From positions 310,001-374,000 of the forward strand of contig JAEYWY010000028.1 in NCBI GenBank assembly GCA_023428695.1: a DNA stretch of 64,000 nucleotides. Direction: 5' to 3'. Positions 26,622 to 35,329 of the stretch are shown in pieces. Position 1 is the stretch's first letter. Each line of letters begins with the position of its first letter. The notes under the pieces were generated by a model. The model made no database searches and was not told where the DNA came from. It saw nothing but the letters and a program-made list of their open reading frames with translations. The position numbers and the translations under genes were made by a program. This DNA comes from Bacteroidota bacterium (GTDB lineage Bacteria > Bacteroidota > Bacteroidia > Cytophagales > Cyclobacteriaceae).

Positions 26622-27626
26622 TCACGGATAGGCGGCAGTGCTGACCGCATTGTAGGCATTTGGATTCCTGTAATCCCAGTCACCAGGTTTTCGGAAGACA
26701 TCGTTCCAGTTGCTCATCCATACCTTCATGTGCGTGTGACCTTTGGCGTAATTCTTTTCAACGGCGCTTTTTTTGCGAAGCTCGTGATGATACACGCCGA
26801 GTTTACAATTTCCGCCATAGCGCGCGTTGGAGAAAACGGTACTGCCGACATTCCCGGAAACGACGGAACCCGAACCCGGCCAGGTTTGAAGTTTTCCGTT
26901 TATCCAGACGTTGAACAATCCGTTATTGCCTGAGCCATATACAAGCTGAACAACAATATCAAGGCGTGTGCCGGCAACGACGCGAAAGTTCGGAACTACC
27001 CAGCGGATACCCCGGACGTTGTTTATAATCATCAACTCCCCTCCTTTCGGTGTATTGTACCAGGGTTGTGAAGGGCTGTACAATTGTCCCGGCGCAGCTA
27101 TTTCAATCTGAACCGTAGGGGGTCCGTTGACACCGTCGTGATTCTGGAATATACTCACCGGTGTTTGATTCTGCTTGTAGCCTTCGGAACTCTTCGCGAA
27201 GAAATACGAGAACCCCAGCCATTCTTCGGTTCCAATCGGTGATTGAATACGCCATGGGTACCTCGAAATCTCCGCCCTGTGGTGATATGGATACTGAGTC
27301 CCTGAAAGGTATTCCGTTGGTAACGTCGGTTTTACATAGAATCGCATTCGCTCTACCCCATCGCGTTTCTCTTTGATAATAGAGTACGGATAGTAGGCCG
27401 TATTCGAGCGCAGAATACCACCGGTATAAAAACGTCTGCCGTCGGGCAACCCGCCAGATGGAATATTGAGATTATTCATCGTGAATCGCGTCAATCCGGT
27501 GACCGATGCCGCCGCTGTCGTTCTTGTTGAGTCCGGCACGGGTCGAACATCGTTTTCGAAGGCGTCATCATAACAAGCGTTCAACAAAGACAAAGACATT
27601 AACAATGCAAAGAGTTTCTTTTTCAT
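26622..27626 (-). CDS. Lipoprotein of the polysaccharide lyase (heparin lyase I-like, jelly-roll) fold
   Basis: Probable surface or periplasmic lyase acting on an acidic polysaccharide; the specific substrate is not known. I start at ATG 27626 (334 residues), which opens into a lipoprotein signal (LMSLSLLNAC, lipidated Cys18); the upstream 13 codons of the longer frame look non-functional. The body has features of the single-domain polysaccharide lyase family: YPYHHRAEISRYPW, TEEWLGFSYFF, PTVQIEIAAPGQL, VWINGKLQTW, CKLGVYHHELRKK and HTHMKVWMSNW. The His/Arg/Glu in HHRAE and the HHE near the end are likely active-site residues. It faces norZ and is separated from the SusCD pair upstream by a terminator, so it is expressed independently. 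A non-catalytic glycan-binding role cannot be excluded. Confidence 0.75.
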   Translation of the reverse strand: MKKKLFALLMSLSLLNACYDDAFENDVRPVPDSTRTTAAASVTGLTRFTMNNLNIPSGGLPDGRRFYTGGILRSNTAYYPYSIIKEKRDGVERMRFYVKPTLPTEYLSGTQYPYHHRAEISRYPWRIQSPIGTEEWLGFSYFFAKSSEGYKQNQTPVSIFQNHDGVNGPPTVQIEIAAPGQLYSPSQPWYNTPKGGELMIINNVRGIRWVVPNFRVVAGTRLDIVVQLVYGSGNNGLFNVWINGKLQTWPGSGSVVSGNVGSTVFSNARYGGNCKLGVYHHELRKKSAVEKNYAKGHTHMKVWMSNWNDVFRKPGDWDYRNPNAYNAVSTAAYP

Positions 27627-27978
27627 TTCCTGTAATCTTAAAAATGACAAAAGTCGTCTCTGCAACCAGAAATGAAGAACCCAATCGTGTGTTGTTCTTG
27701 TGCGTGTAGGCTATACGTTACTTCTTAGCACATCAGAGCAATGCCCGCGTCTTCCCCGCGCGCCTTTCAATGAAGGAGATTTTTGACAATCGACAAAGCA
27801 CCTCTGACCGAGTCGGGCGCGCTCATGTATCGACAGAAATTTCGTCTGAACCAGTAACAAGAAAGTTCCGATGGCCACACAATAATTTCCGGATGTAATG
27901 AATGCCTGAACTTCTGAGTTTTCTGATGTTTTGTGATACTCCGGAAATTATTCCCCGGGCCCAGTACCAGGGGGTTTC
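27627..27978. other. Non-coding leader region of the lyase gene
   Basis: About 350 bases with no gene. Its main feature is a 13-base perfect inverted repeat with a 46-base spacer at 27881-27952, listed separately. No confident TAnnTTTG promoter was found for the lyase gene. Confidence 0.45.
27881..27952. repeat. Long-spaced 13-base inverted repeat
   Basis: AATAATTTCCGGA at 27881-27893 and TCCGGAAATTATT at 27940-27952 are perfectly complementary, with 46 bases between. It could fold as a stem-loop in the lyase leader RNA, or be a pair of operator half-sites. No transposase or target duplication is present, so it is not an obvious mobile element. Confidence 0.7.
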
Positions 27979-28016
27979 AAAAAAAAGCCATCCCCGATCA
28001 CGGAGACGGCTTTCCT
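27979..28016 (-). terminator. Intrinsic terminator after the second susD
   Basis: On the minus strand AAAGCCGTC and GATGGCTTT form a stem with G.T pairs, closed by a short loop and followed by a run of eight T. It begins about 20 bases past the susD stop and is a classic strong terminator. Confidence 0.85.
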
Positions 28017-28034
28017 TTTAACAATGGAACGCTA

Positions 28035-29732
28035 TTATTCCGGCGAGGTCACGTAATTCTTTCCGGTATCCCACCAAATTCGTGTATTCACCAGGTCTTG
28101 TCCGCCGAGCAATGTAAGCCCTTTGTTGTATTCAGCTTCATTCGTCTGAACTTCACTGTTCGGATACTGCACCCGTTTGATATAGTTGGCCGGATTTTTC
28201 ACATCAGAATCCGGATTCGGCCATACCGCGGTGTATCGGTCCAACGCTACCTCTGTACGCGGCAGGTTCAGTCTTCGTTTGTCATTCCACGCTTCCTGGG
28301 CCATGTCGGGGAAGAGCGCCAGGTATTTCTGCGTAATGATTTTTTCAAGTTTCGTGTTACCATCACCGGTGCCATCCGTTGAAAAGTCGCCGGTATTGTC
28401 GTCGAAGCTGGCGCTCGTTCCCGCACCGTTCCTGGCATCCGACGCAAGGTAAGTATCCGCATGTGATGCGACACCCCACGTCGCAAACGAGGCCTTAACA
28501 CCGGCTTCGTACAACGCTTTTGCATCTCCTGCTGTGTAGCCCCTCAGTGCTGCTTCCGCCTGTAGGAACAGTACTTCCTCGTAGAGGAACAAGTCATACG
28601 GGCGATTTGTATAGACAGCCCCACCGTTGTACAAAAAACCCACTTCCGAGAAGTCAACCGATTCGTAATTCGAAGCTGTGAGTTCGGGGTGGTTGGTGAT
28701 GTTTAGTCCGTCGGGACGACCTTTCCAGTCACCTGTTTGAAATGCAGGATCGAACATAACCGGACCGCGCGGATCAACTTTAGCAGGGTGAGCCCCCAAT
28801 GCGACGTTGCTGCGTTTGTTCTTCAGATCCACCGGGAAGTCGATGCCACCAATTCCGGTCAAAAGCTTTTCCATACTTACCGTCATATTAAGCGGACCAC
28901 CCCAGGTAATCTGAAACATGGTGTAGTTGTAATCCTGACCCCAGCCCCCATTGGCAGTGGGCAACTTGGCATTGTTTGCTGCGCTCTCCATTACGCCCGC
29001 GAGGATTGCTTCGGCTGCCTCTGTTTCTGCAGTCTGCGGGCTTACTTCGGTGAGTCGCATGGCAAGCCTCAGGCGCAGTGAATTTGCAAACCTGCGCCAC
29101 TTTTCGCGATCGTTCTGAAACAGTATATCGTAACGGCTATTGCGAAAAATCGGATTCGAATTCTCTGCAGCGAGTATTTCATTTGCTTTCGACAACTCTT
29201 CAAAAAATTCCGAATAACAGTCTTCAACAGAACGGTACGGTGGATTTTCCACAACCTCACCTTCATAGGCTGCGAATGGAATCGGACCAAACCAATCCAC
29301 ACCGACAGAAGCAACCCACACGCGCCAGATCATTGCGACGGCCTTTGAATTTGCGATGGTTTCGGGATCACTTTCCGAAAGGCCGCGCAAGACAAGATTC
29401 ATGTTTGAAATCCCGTTCTGCACGCGCCGAAACATCCGGGCACTCCAGTCGTCGTTCATTTGGTAGTATCGCGTTGGAAAATTTCCGCCATCAAGTATCT
29501 GTGCATAAAAATCCACCATCAGCGATTTCACGCGTTGTTCGTCATCGCCTTCAATGGCAGGTATACTGCCGCGAAAGATGGAGCCAAGACCCGCCTCCTG
29601 AAAGTTGTAGTTGGCCGAGCTGCTGGGTGAATTTGGATTGATATTCATATCGCCAAAATCATCACAGGCAAATGGTATTCCTGAGAGAATCAGACCGGCT
29701 ATTATTGTACTTATACTTTTTCTCATGTTCAT
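28035..29732 (-). CDS. SusD/RagB-type lipoprotein (SusD-like_2 group)
   Basis: Outer-membrane lipoprotein partner of the SusC encoded just upstream. Of 565 residues, the signal ends at SGIPFAC with lipidated Cys23. The mature start, DDFGDMNINPNSPSSS, is typical of the SusD-like_2 subgroup that pairs with peptide, small-molecule or less typical glycan transporters. Helical repeats follow (RRFANSLRLRLAMRLTEV, LFLYEEVLFLQAEAALRG), and the C-terminal half holds the usual LPRTEVALDRYTAVWPNP. The gene starts 20 bases after the end of susC. There is no degradative enzyme in the same transcript, so the substrate is unknown; the lyase downstream lies past a terminator. Confidence 0.93.
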   Translation of the reverse strand: MNMRKSISTIIAGLILSGIPFACDDFGDMNINPNSPSSSANYNFQEAGLGSIFRGSIPAIEGDDEQRVKSLMVDFYAQILDGGNFPTRYYQMNDDWSARMFRRVQNGISNMNLVLRGLSESDPETIANSKAVAMIWRVWVASVGVDWFGPIPFAAYEGEVVENPPYRSVEDCYSEFFEELSKANEILAAENSNPIFRNSRYDILFQNDREKWRRFANSLRLRLAMRLTEVSPQTAETEAAEAILAGVMESAANNAKLPTANGGWGQDYNYTMFQITWGGPLNMTVSMEKLLTGIGGIDFPVDLKNKRSNVALGAHPAKVDPRGPVMFDPAFQTGDWKGRPDGLNITNHPELTASNYESVDFSEVGFLYNGGAVYTNRPYDLFLYEEVLFLQAEAALRGYTAGDAKALYEAGVKASFATWGVASHADTYLASDARNGAGTSASFDDNTGDFSTDGTGDGNTKLEKIITQKYLALFPDMAQEAWNDKRRLNLPRTEVALDRYTAVWPNPDSDVKNPANYIKRVQYPNSEVQTNEAEYNKGLTLLGGQDLVNTRIWWDTGKNYVTSPE

Positions 29733-29752
29733 TTCTTTTTTAATCGTTGCTG

Positions 29753-32700
29753 TTAAAATCCAGCTTTAACACTAAACCCGATACTTCGCATGGTAGGCAT
29801 TGAGTTGAACTCCATACCGAGCGCACTGCTTGCGGTGCTATAACCTGCTTCCGGGTCGAACCCTTCCGTGGTGCTGTAAATCATAAACAGGTTTCTTGCG
29901 ACAACGCCGGCCTTGATGGTCTTGAATGGTGTTTTTGCCAGCATCGATTGTGGCAGTGAGTAACTCAGGGTTAGTTCACGAAGACGCACATTTGTGGCAT
30001 CGTAAACGAACTCTTCATGAATTCCGGATATGCCGTTCCAGTATTGTTCGGCAGTGATTGCCGTTGTATTTACCGCTCCATCATCCTGCGTAACGCCGGC
30101 AACTACGAGTCCTCCCTCGCGATGAGCTTCAGTCTTTGCGAGTGTACCAAAACGTGAACCCGCGTTGATCGAACCCATGTAGATGTCGCCACCGTAAGTC
30201 ATGTCAATCAGAAAGCCCAGGGTGAGATTTTTATACGTCATTGTATTCGACCATCCAAACATACCCTTAGGCATTGCGTTACCCAGTACCTTTCTGTCGG
30301 GATCGGCAACAGGAATTCCGTTGGCGTCGATGATCTTATTGCCATCCTCGTCACGCAGGTATGCAACGCCGAAGATTTGTCCGTACGATCCGCCTTCCTC
30401 GGCAATTATCTGAACCGGCGTGGAACCGAGGCTAAGGATTTGTCGCTTACTCCTTTCATGGAGTTTGATGATCTTGTTTCGGTTCATCGACCAGTTGATT
30501 GATGATTCCCATGTGAAGTCACCTGAGATTACCGGTGTCGTATTCAATGCAACCTCGACTCCGGAATTCTGAACATCGCCCGCGTTCACCAGGTCAAAGC
30601 TGAATCCTGTTGCCGGCGGGATATCAAGGCGGATGATCTGATCAAATGTATTGGTCTTGTAAACCGCGACATCCAATCCGATGCGTTCGCCAAAAAGGAG
30701 TTCGAGACCCGCCTCGACTGACTGCACGGTTTCATGTTTTAAATCAGGATTTGCGCGAATATTACTCCGTGTGACGTTCATCACCTGGTCTCTGATGTTA
30801 TAATTCAACGTGTAATAATTCTCAAGCATGTACGCGTCGGTATCATTACCAACCTGTGCCCAGGACGCGCGTAACTTACCGAATGATATCGGGCCGGTAT
30901 TCGCGATGGTCTCTGTAAACACCCAGCTCGCTCCTACCGAAGGATAGAAGTAAGAATTGTTTGCTTTGGGCAATGTAGAAGACCAGTCATTACGGCCCGT
31001 GAGATCCAGGTACAATTGACCTGCATATGATAGCGAAACGGATCCATAAAGGGAGTTGATCTGCTTCTCTGCGCGTGAGTAATCCGCACGATGTTCCTTG
31101 CCGGCAGAGATTGAGTAGAAGTCTGGAATTTCAAGTTCACCGGAGAAATTGTTACTCAGGGAAGACGTTTGATTCATCCTGTTACCGCCGAGTGAAGCTA
31201 CGACGCCTATCTTGCTGAACTCTTTCTTCGCAGTAATGAGGAAGTCAGAGTTTACTTCCCGGAATCGTTCCGTCTGAACGCGATATGAACCGCCGGCCTC
31301 CCAGTACGGGTTGCCAGTTGCACGAATCATATCATAGAGGAATGAATAGTTATCCATTCCCGTACGGAGTTTCAGGCTTAGCCAGTCCGTGATCGTAAAA
31401 TCGAGCGCGGCAAAACCGATGTAACGATCTCTTTTGTCAGAGTTCCGGTTGCGATATGCCGACCAGAAAACATTGTCGGGTGCCGCGTTGTGGTCAAAAA
31501 CATACGCGGCTGGTTTTCCATCGGGGCGTTTCCAGTCGTTCGCGCTGAATGGCGCATAATCAGAAAAGGCCACGCTCCGGGGACGATACAGGTTGTCCAT
31601 GAAGATATTGTTGGGATCAAGAGCAATCGAAATACGGTTGTTTGCATTTTGATTGATGTAGTTAATCTTACCATCAAACGACAACCAGTCTGTTACTTTG
31701 GCCGTTGTGCGAAGGTTGACTGACGTTCTGTCGAGTCCGCTGTTGGGTACCACTGCCTTGTTGTCGAGGTGCGTTACATTGGCAAGGAAAGAGATATCCT
31801 GGTACGTTTTGGAAAACTCTACGCTATTTGTCCACGTGGTCCCTGTACGCAGGAAGTCCTTGTACAAGTCGTTGTCGCGCGCGGCATAGGGCAATTCACC
31901 CAGCGCCATCGTTTGGTTACTGCCATCCATTTCGGGACCCCAGCTACCGACGACATTGTTGTTGAATGTTCCACCGATACCTTGGCCATACCGGTTTTGA
32001 AAGTCGGGCGTCATCATCGGGCGTTCAAAGGTGAAGTTTGAACTGAAGGATAGACCACCCGTGGAGTTGCGACCGGTTTTCGTGGTTACGAGTATGACAC
32101 CATTCGCTGCGCGGCTGCCGTATAACGCAGATGCCGCAGGACCTTTGAGCACGGAGATGCTCGCAATGGCATCGGGTGCGATATCGCCGAGGCCGGAGCC
32201 TTTGTCGATTGCACTGTTACCCCAATAATCGTCGGGAGATGCCGCAAAATTGCTCATCGGAATACCGTCGACTACAATCAGTGGTTGATTTCCACCGGAG
32301 ATTGTATTGTTACCGCGTATAGTGATACGCGTTGAACCGCCGACACCTGTGGCGTTTTGTTTGATCTGCACACCGGCGACTTTGCCGGCAAGTGCGTTGG
32401 CGACGTTAACGTCACGGGCCTCAGTGAGTCGATCGCCGGAGACATCCTGGACAGCATAGCCCAGCTCTTTCTTCTGGCGTTCAATACCGAGGGCGGTGAT
32501 GACAACCTCATTGAGTTGGTTTGCCTCTTCATCCAGGGAAATATTCAGGAAAGACGCATTGCCAATGGCGACCTCTTTGCTTGCGAATCCAATGAAGGAA
32601 AGGACAAGGGTTTGATCAGCGTTGGCATTCAGTGTGAAGTTTCCTTCCGCATCTGTTGAGGTACCTGTTGATGTTCCTTTTACAAGGACTGACACGCCTG

Positions 32701-32809
32701 GAAGAGGCTGCCCATCGGAGCTGCTGGTAACTTTACCCGACACTGTTTGAGCTAAAACAGCGGTGCTCGTCAATAAGAAGACGAGCATGAAATGTAAAGA
32801 GTGTTTCAT
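29753..32809 (-). CDS. SusC/RagA-type TonB-linked outer membrane transporter
   Basis: TonB-dependent importer paired with the SusD at 28035-29732. I start at ATG 32809 (1018 residues) because the signal peptide begins there (MKHSLHFMLVFLLTSTAVLAQ); the frame to 32920 adds 37 unlikely residues. Domains: carboxypeptidase-regulatory-like about 22-95 (PGVSVLVKGTSTGT, LSFIGFASKEV), plug about 100-230 (ITALGIERQKKELGYAVQDV, ITIRGNNTI, PLIVVDGIPMS, LYGSRAANGVILVTTKTG) and a barrel ending GFSVKAGF. The ALGIERQKKELGY plug start is typical of the subgroup paired with SusD-like_2 proteins. No local regulator is visible. Confidence 0.95.
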   Translation of the reverse strand: MKHSLHFMLVFLLTSTAVLAQTVSGKVTSSSDGQPLPGVSVLVKGTSTGTSTDAEGNFTLNANADQTLVLSFIGFASKEVAIGNASFLNISLDEEANQLNEVVITALGIERQKKELGYAVQDVSGDRLTEARDVNVANALAGKVAGVQIKQNATGVGGSTRITIRGNNTISGGNQPLIVVDGIPMSNFAASPDDYWGNSAIDKGSGLGDIAPDAIASISVLKGPAASALYGSRAANGVILVTTKTGRNSTGGLSFSSNFTFERPMMTPDFQNRYGQGIGGTFNNNVVGSWGPEMDGSNQTMALGELPYAARDNDLYKDFLRTGTTWTNSVEFSKTYQDISFLANVTHLDNKAVVPNSGLDRTSVNLRTTAKVTDWLSFDGKINYINQNANNRISIALDPNNIFMDNLYRPRSVAFSDYAPFSANDWKRPDGKPAAYVFDHNAAPDNVFWSAYRNRNSDKRDRYIGFAALDFTITDWLSLKLRTGMDNYSFLYDMIRATGNPYWEAGGSYRVQTERFREVNSDFLITAKKEFSKIGVVASLGGNRMNQTSSLSNNFSGELEIPDFYSISAGKEHRADYSRAEKQINSLYGSVSLSYAGQLYLDLTGRNDWSSTLPKANNSYFYPSVGASWVFTETIANTGPISFGKLRASWAQVGNDTDAYMLENYYTLNYNIRDQVMNVTRSNIRANPDLKHETVQSVEAGLELLFGERIGLDVAVYKTNTFDQIIRLDIPPATGFSFDLVNAGDVQNSGVEVALNTTPVISGDFTWESSINWSMNRNKIIKLHERSKRQILSLGSTPVQIIAEEGGSYGQIFGVAYLRDEDGNKIIDANGIPVADPDRKVLGNAMPKGMFGWSNTMTYKNLTLGFLIDMTYGGDIYMGSINAGSRFGTLAKTEAHREGGLVVAGVTQDDGAVNTTAITAEQYWNGISGIHEEFVYDATNVRLRELTLSYSLPQSMLAKTPFKTIKAGVVARNLFMIYSTTEGFDPEAGYSTASSALGMEFNSMPTMRSIGFSVKAGF

Positions 32810-33243
32810 TAAATGCTTGGATTGGTTTAGAGTTAATGGCCCGGAATCAGGTGAAAAATTGCCGGGCACGTTTAGCGATGTTGATGCGCCAGAGTTGCCC
32901 TCATCCGGCTGGTCGCGCACGCCGCCGAATGTCTTTTAAGAAAGAATGGACGATGAAGGTTTACCTCGTCGGGATGTACTGTTTAGGGTTAAGACTTGAG
33001 GTAAAGCTATCAGACGAGGCGAAAAGTACAAAGGAAAACTTCAAATTGTGTGCGCACACATACACACTGTGCACGCCAACATACCATTCACTCCCCCTTA
33101 GCGGCGGACACATCGCACACCCAGAAGAAAGAAAGGAACCTGAAACGGAGAATTCGCCGGAGCACCGAATCTTGCATCGGACGTCTTGTAGACATGATGA
33201 TGATGAACAGTGATTGATACTAGCCGGTAGGAACATCAGAAAT
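32810..33243. other. Non-coding upstream region of the second susC
   Basis: About 430 bases without a convincing gene; two overlapping open frames of 105 and 125 codons lack any domain or signal. It contains the 14-base palindrome at 33047-33060 and a weaker GCCCGG/CCGGGC hairpin at 32839-32867 in the likely leader. TACTTTTC on the minus strand near 33030 resembles a -7 element with one mismatch but lacks a clear -33 partner. Confidence 0.4.
33047..33060. promoter_or_regulatory. Perfect 14-base palindrome TGTGTGCGCACACA
   Basis: The sequence is its own reverse complement over all 14 bases and lies about 240 bases upstream of the susC start at 32809. A tail of CA-repeats follows (ACATACACACTGTGC). 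It could be an operator for a symmetric dimer, but no dedicated regulator gene is adjacent and a simple-repeat origin is possible. Confidence 0.4.
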
Positions 33244-33272
33244 AAAAAAGGCGGGCACACACCGCCTTTTTT
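33244..33272 (-). terminator. Intrinsic terminator after the small lipoprotein gene
   Basis: AAAAAAGGCGG at 33244-33254 and CCGCCTTTTTT at 33262-33272 form a perfect 11-base stem with a 7-base loop, A-rich on one side and T-rich on the other. It works for the minus strand gene ending at 33319 and would also stop plus strand transcripts. Confidence 0.88.
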
Positions 33273-33318
33273 GCGCACAACATAAATCCAGCACTTCTAC
33301 TAATGGCTTTTCTGTCAG

Positions 33319-33693
33319 TTACTCCAATACGTAGTCGGCAGAAGCAACACCTTTCGCCCAGTTATCCGTGTTTGAAGCGACGAGTTCGCCATTTACATAG
33401 ATATTCGTTGTTATGGCAGGCGAATCCGGTGTGTCCGACTCCCCTTCTCCGATGGTTGCATCAATGTGTGCTTCAAACGGCGGCGATACCCGAAAAGAAT
33501 AGGTCCAATCCGTTGAGAGTAGTGGAGTTGAACAATTACAAACTTTGGTCCCGTCCTTGTCAGTGTACTCGCCATACCAGTTGGGAACTTCAGAGAAGAC
33601 TTCGTACGTGATTTGGTAGCCTGAAGGATCGTCATCCTCTTCACAGGCAAATGCGGCCAACAAGACAAAAAATGACAGAAATCTGCGTTTCAT
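33319..33693 (-). CDS. Small lipoprotein, MmpS-like beta-sandwich
   Basis: Short exported lipoprotein (124 residues) of unknown role. The signal ends in LLAAFAC with lipidated Cys17, followed by an acidic linker EEDDDP. The rest is beta-rich and resembles the small MmpS-like lipoproteins of Bacteroidota: YQITYEVFSEV, a central TDWTYSFRVSPPFEAHIDATIG, and the late TTNIYVNGELVASNT. It is a single-gene transcript with its own terminator, divergent from the sigma-like gene at 33872. The fold assignment is by pattern only and the function is unknown. Confidence 0.75.
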   Translation of the reverse strand: MKRRFLSFFVLLAAFACEEDDDPSGYQITYEVFSEVPNWYGEYTDKDGTKVCNCSTPLLSTDWTYSFRVSPPFEAHIDATIGEGESDTPDSPAITTNIYVNGELVASNTDNWAKGVASADYVLE

Positions 33694-33831
33694 GGTTCAC
33701 GATTTCCCTCATAACGCAGGAACCTCAAAACGATACAACCACCCGTGGACAATTTTCCGTGATTCTGGCGTGCACGGCTCCGAAAGAAAAAAAATTCCAA
33801 GGTTACGGGTGATTTTGGGTCAAGATTGAGC

Positions 33832-33863
33832 ACTTATACATAAAAAAGAGACTTATACATAAA
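33832..33863. repeat. Tandem 13-base direct repeat in the sigma-factor promoter
   Basis: ACTTATACATAAA occurs at 33832-33844 and again at 33851-33863, a 19-base period. The second copy ends 8 bases before the ATG of the sigma-like gene. The repeats could be operators of a regulator binding two turns apart, or duplicate promoter elements (TATACAT resembles a -10 box). Confidence 0.6.
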
Positions 33864-33871
33864 CCGCGGAT

Positions 33872-34420
33872 ATGATCGCTACAACAACACATAAAGAAGA
33901 ACGGACGACTTTGAATGTCGATTGGTTGATCGATGACATCTATTCGGAGGGTTTGCTCGAAGTCGCAAGAATGGTTCGTCGACACAATGGCACTATTGAC
34001 GACGCCCGGGACATCTTCCATGATGCATTGATTGTTTTGATCCGACAAATTGAGTCCGGCAGACAAATAGACGCACCGTTGAACTACATCATAGGTACCG
34101 CGTGCCATCTGATGTATCGGAAACTTCGTATTGAATCGGCAGCATACGGTACCGAGGGTGACCTCGTAGATGTGCCTGATGAAAATGAATCCGGCTCAGT
34201 TAATCTGGAGAGGTTGCTTTCCATCGTGAGCAAGACCGGGAAAAGCTGTCTCGATTTTCTGACTGCACTCTTCATCGAACGGAAGCAATTGTCACTCCTA
34301 ACGAGACAGTTCGGACTCAAAAGCGAGCACGTCGCGTCGGTGAAAAAGTACAAATGTCTCGAACAGGTTAGAAATATTGTTAAGGAAAACGCATTGGATT
34401 ATGAGGACTTCACTGATTGA
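33872..34420 (+). CDS. Sigma-70 family (ECF-like) RNA polymerase sigma factor
   Basis: Probable alternative sigma factor directing RNA polymerase to a small set of promoters. It has 182 residues. Region 2 is recognisable at about 25-90 (ARMVRRHNGTIDDARDIFHDALIVLIRQI, then NYIIGTACHLMYRKLRIE). Region 4 is divergent at about 118-170 (CLDFLTALFIERKQLSLLTRQFGLKSEHVASVKKYKCLEQV), in place of a standard ECF helix-turn-helix. The next gene overlaps its last codons, a coupling typical of sigma/anti-sigma pairs. Paired direct repeats lie just upstream. The weak region 4 leaves some doubt whether it acts as a true sigma factor. Confidence 0.78.
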   Translation: MIATTTHKEERTTLNVDWLIDDIYSEGLLEVARMVRRHNGTIDDARDIFHDALIVLIRQIESGRQIDAPLNYIIGTACHLMYRKLRIESAAYGTEGDLVDVPDENESGSVNLERLLSIVSKTGKSCLDFLTALFIERKQLSLLTRQFGLKSEHVASVKKYKCLEQVRNIVKENALDYEDFTD

Positions 34421-34658
34421 AATACAGCAAATTGAAATGTACCTTGCCCAGAGGCTTGAACCTGAAGAACGGCTCGTCTTTGAGGCGCGAATGGAAGTCA
34501 ACCCGCAACTGAAAGAGCATGTCATTCTTCAGAAGAAAGTCTATGCCTTGCTGCAGGCCCGTCGTGACCGCCAGCTCCGCGGACGACTCGACAAATACTT
34601 CATTGCGTTCATGAAGAATTCACGAAAGAGAAATCAGCTATTATCAATTTTTAATTAA
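34401..34658 (+). CDS. Small soluble anti-sigma-like protein
   Basis: An 85-residue protein with no membrane segment. I choose ATG 34401, which overlaps the sigma-like gene by 20 bases; the longer frame starts with TTG and adds 8 residues. The segment IEMYLAQRLEPEERLVFEARMEVNPQLKEHV matches the N-terminal helix pattern of Bacteroidota anti-sigma factors, where a conserved Leu-Glu-Pro-Glu-Glu stretch precedes the sigma-binding helices. It lacks the usual membrane anchor and periplasmic sensor, so it may be a minimal cytoplasmic anti-sigma factor. It ends 5 bases before the clpP-like gene. The assignment rests on position and one motif. Confidence 0.6.
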   Translation: MRTSLIEIQQIEMYLAQRLEPEERLVFEARMEVNPQLKEHVILQKKVYALLQARRDRQLRGRLDKYFIAFMKNSRKRNQLLSIFN

Positions 34659-34663
34659 TCGTT

Positions 34664-35329
34664 ATGACGGCCAGTGTTATTCCGATGGTGATCGACAACT
34701 CATCGCGTGGTGAACGCGCCTATGATATTTACAGCCTCTTACTAAAAGAACGCATCATTATCCTGGGAACAGCGATTGATGACAACATTGCAAATGTAAT
34801 CGTGGCGCAACTTCTGTACCTCAACAGTCAGGATCCAAAGGCACCGATTAACATGTATATCCAGAGTCCCGGTGGTATTGTTTACGCGGGTCTTGCCATT
34901 TATGACACCATGCAAATGATTTCCGCTCCGGTTCATACGCTTTGTGTTGGCTTCTCGGGAAGTATGGGTACTGCCTTGCTTTGCAGCGGCGCGAAAGGGA
35001 AACGCTTTGCCTTACCGCACGCGACAATACACATGCATCCTACAGGTGGCGGAGCGAAAGGCTACACCGAAGACGTGCGGATCGCGACCCGTGAACAGGA
35101 ACGCCTGCAGGTGCAATTGTTTCATCTGATGGGGAAGCATTCCGGTCACACCTGGCAGGAAATTGAAAGCCACTTCATCCGGGATCGCTATATGACAGCG
35201 ATTGAGGCCAAAGAGTTCGGTTTGATAGACGGCATCCTCGGCGATGTGTCAGACGTCGTTCAAGTGCAATCCGGCTCACTGGATGTGAGAATGTTTGCCA
35301 CGATTAATAAGGAACTATCTGGTCCATAA
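34664..35329 (+). CDS. clpP: ClpP-family serine protease (paralogue)
   Basis: Cytoplasmic ATP-dependent protease subunit, expected to form heptameric rings and work with a Clp unfoldase. It has 221 residues. The catalytic triad is present: Ser100 in GFSGSMGTALL, His125 in ATIHMHPTGG, and Asp174 in FIRDRYMTAIEAKEFGLIDG. The substrate-strand motif MYIQSPGG is intact, and so is the N-terminal ERIIILG strand. Compared with housekeeping ClpP, the nucleophile region lacks the GQAASMG form and the handle is GGGAKGYTEDVRI. No clpX follows. Its placement 5 bases after the sigma/anti-sigma pair suggests a specialised ClpP, perhaps one that degrades the anti-sigma-like protein; that link is inferred. 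Confidence 0.92.
   Translation: MTASVIPMVIDNSSRGERAYDIYSLLLKERIIILGTAIDDNIANVIVAQLLYLNSQDPKAPINMYIQSPGGIVYAGLAIYDTMQMISAPVHTLCVGFSGSMGTALLCSGAKGKRFALPHATIHMHPTGGGAKGYTEDVRIATREQERLQVQLFHLMGKHSGHTWQEIESHFIRDRYMTAIEAKEFGLIDGILGDVSDVVQVQSGSLDVRMFATINKELSGP

Noticed and set aside
32839..32867. GCCCGG/CCGGGC hairpin in the second susC leader
   Set aside because: Only six pairs with a 17-base loop; not distinguishable from chance.
32836..33278. Two opposing open frames of 125 and 105 codons
   Set aside because: They overlap each other, the susC leader and a terminator, and neither has a recognisable feature.
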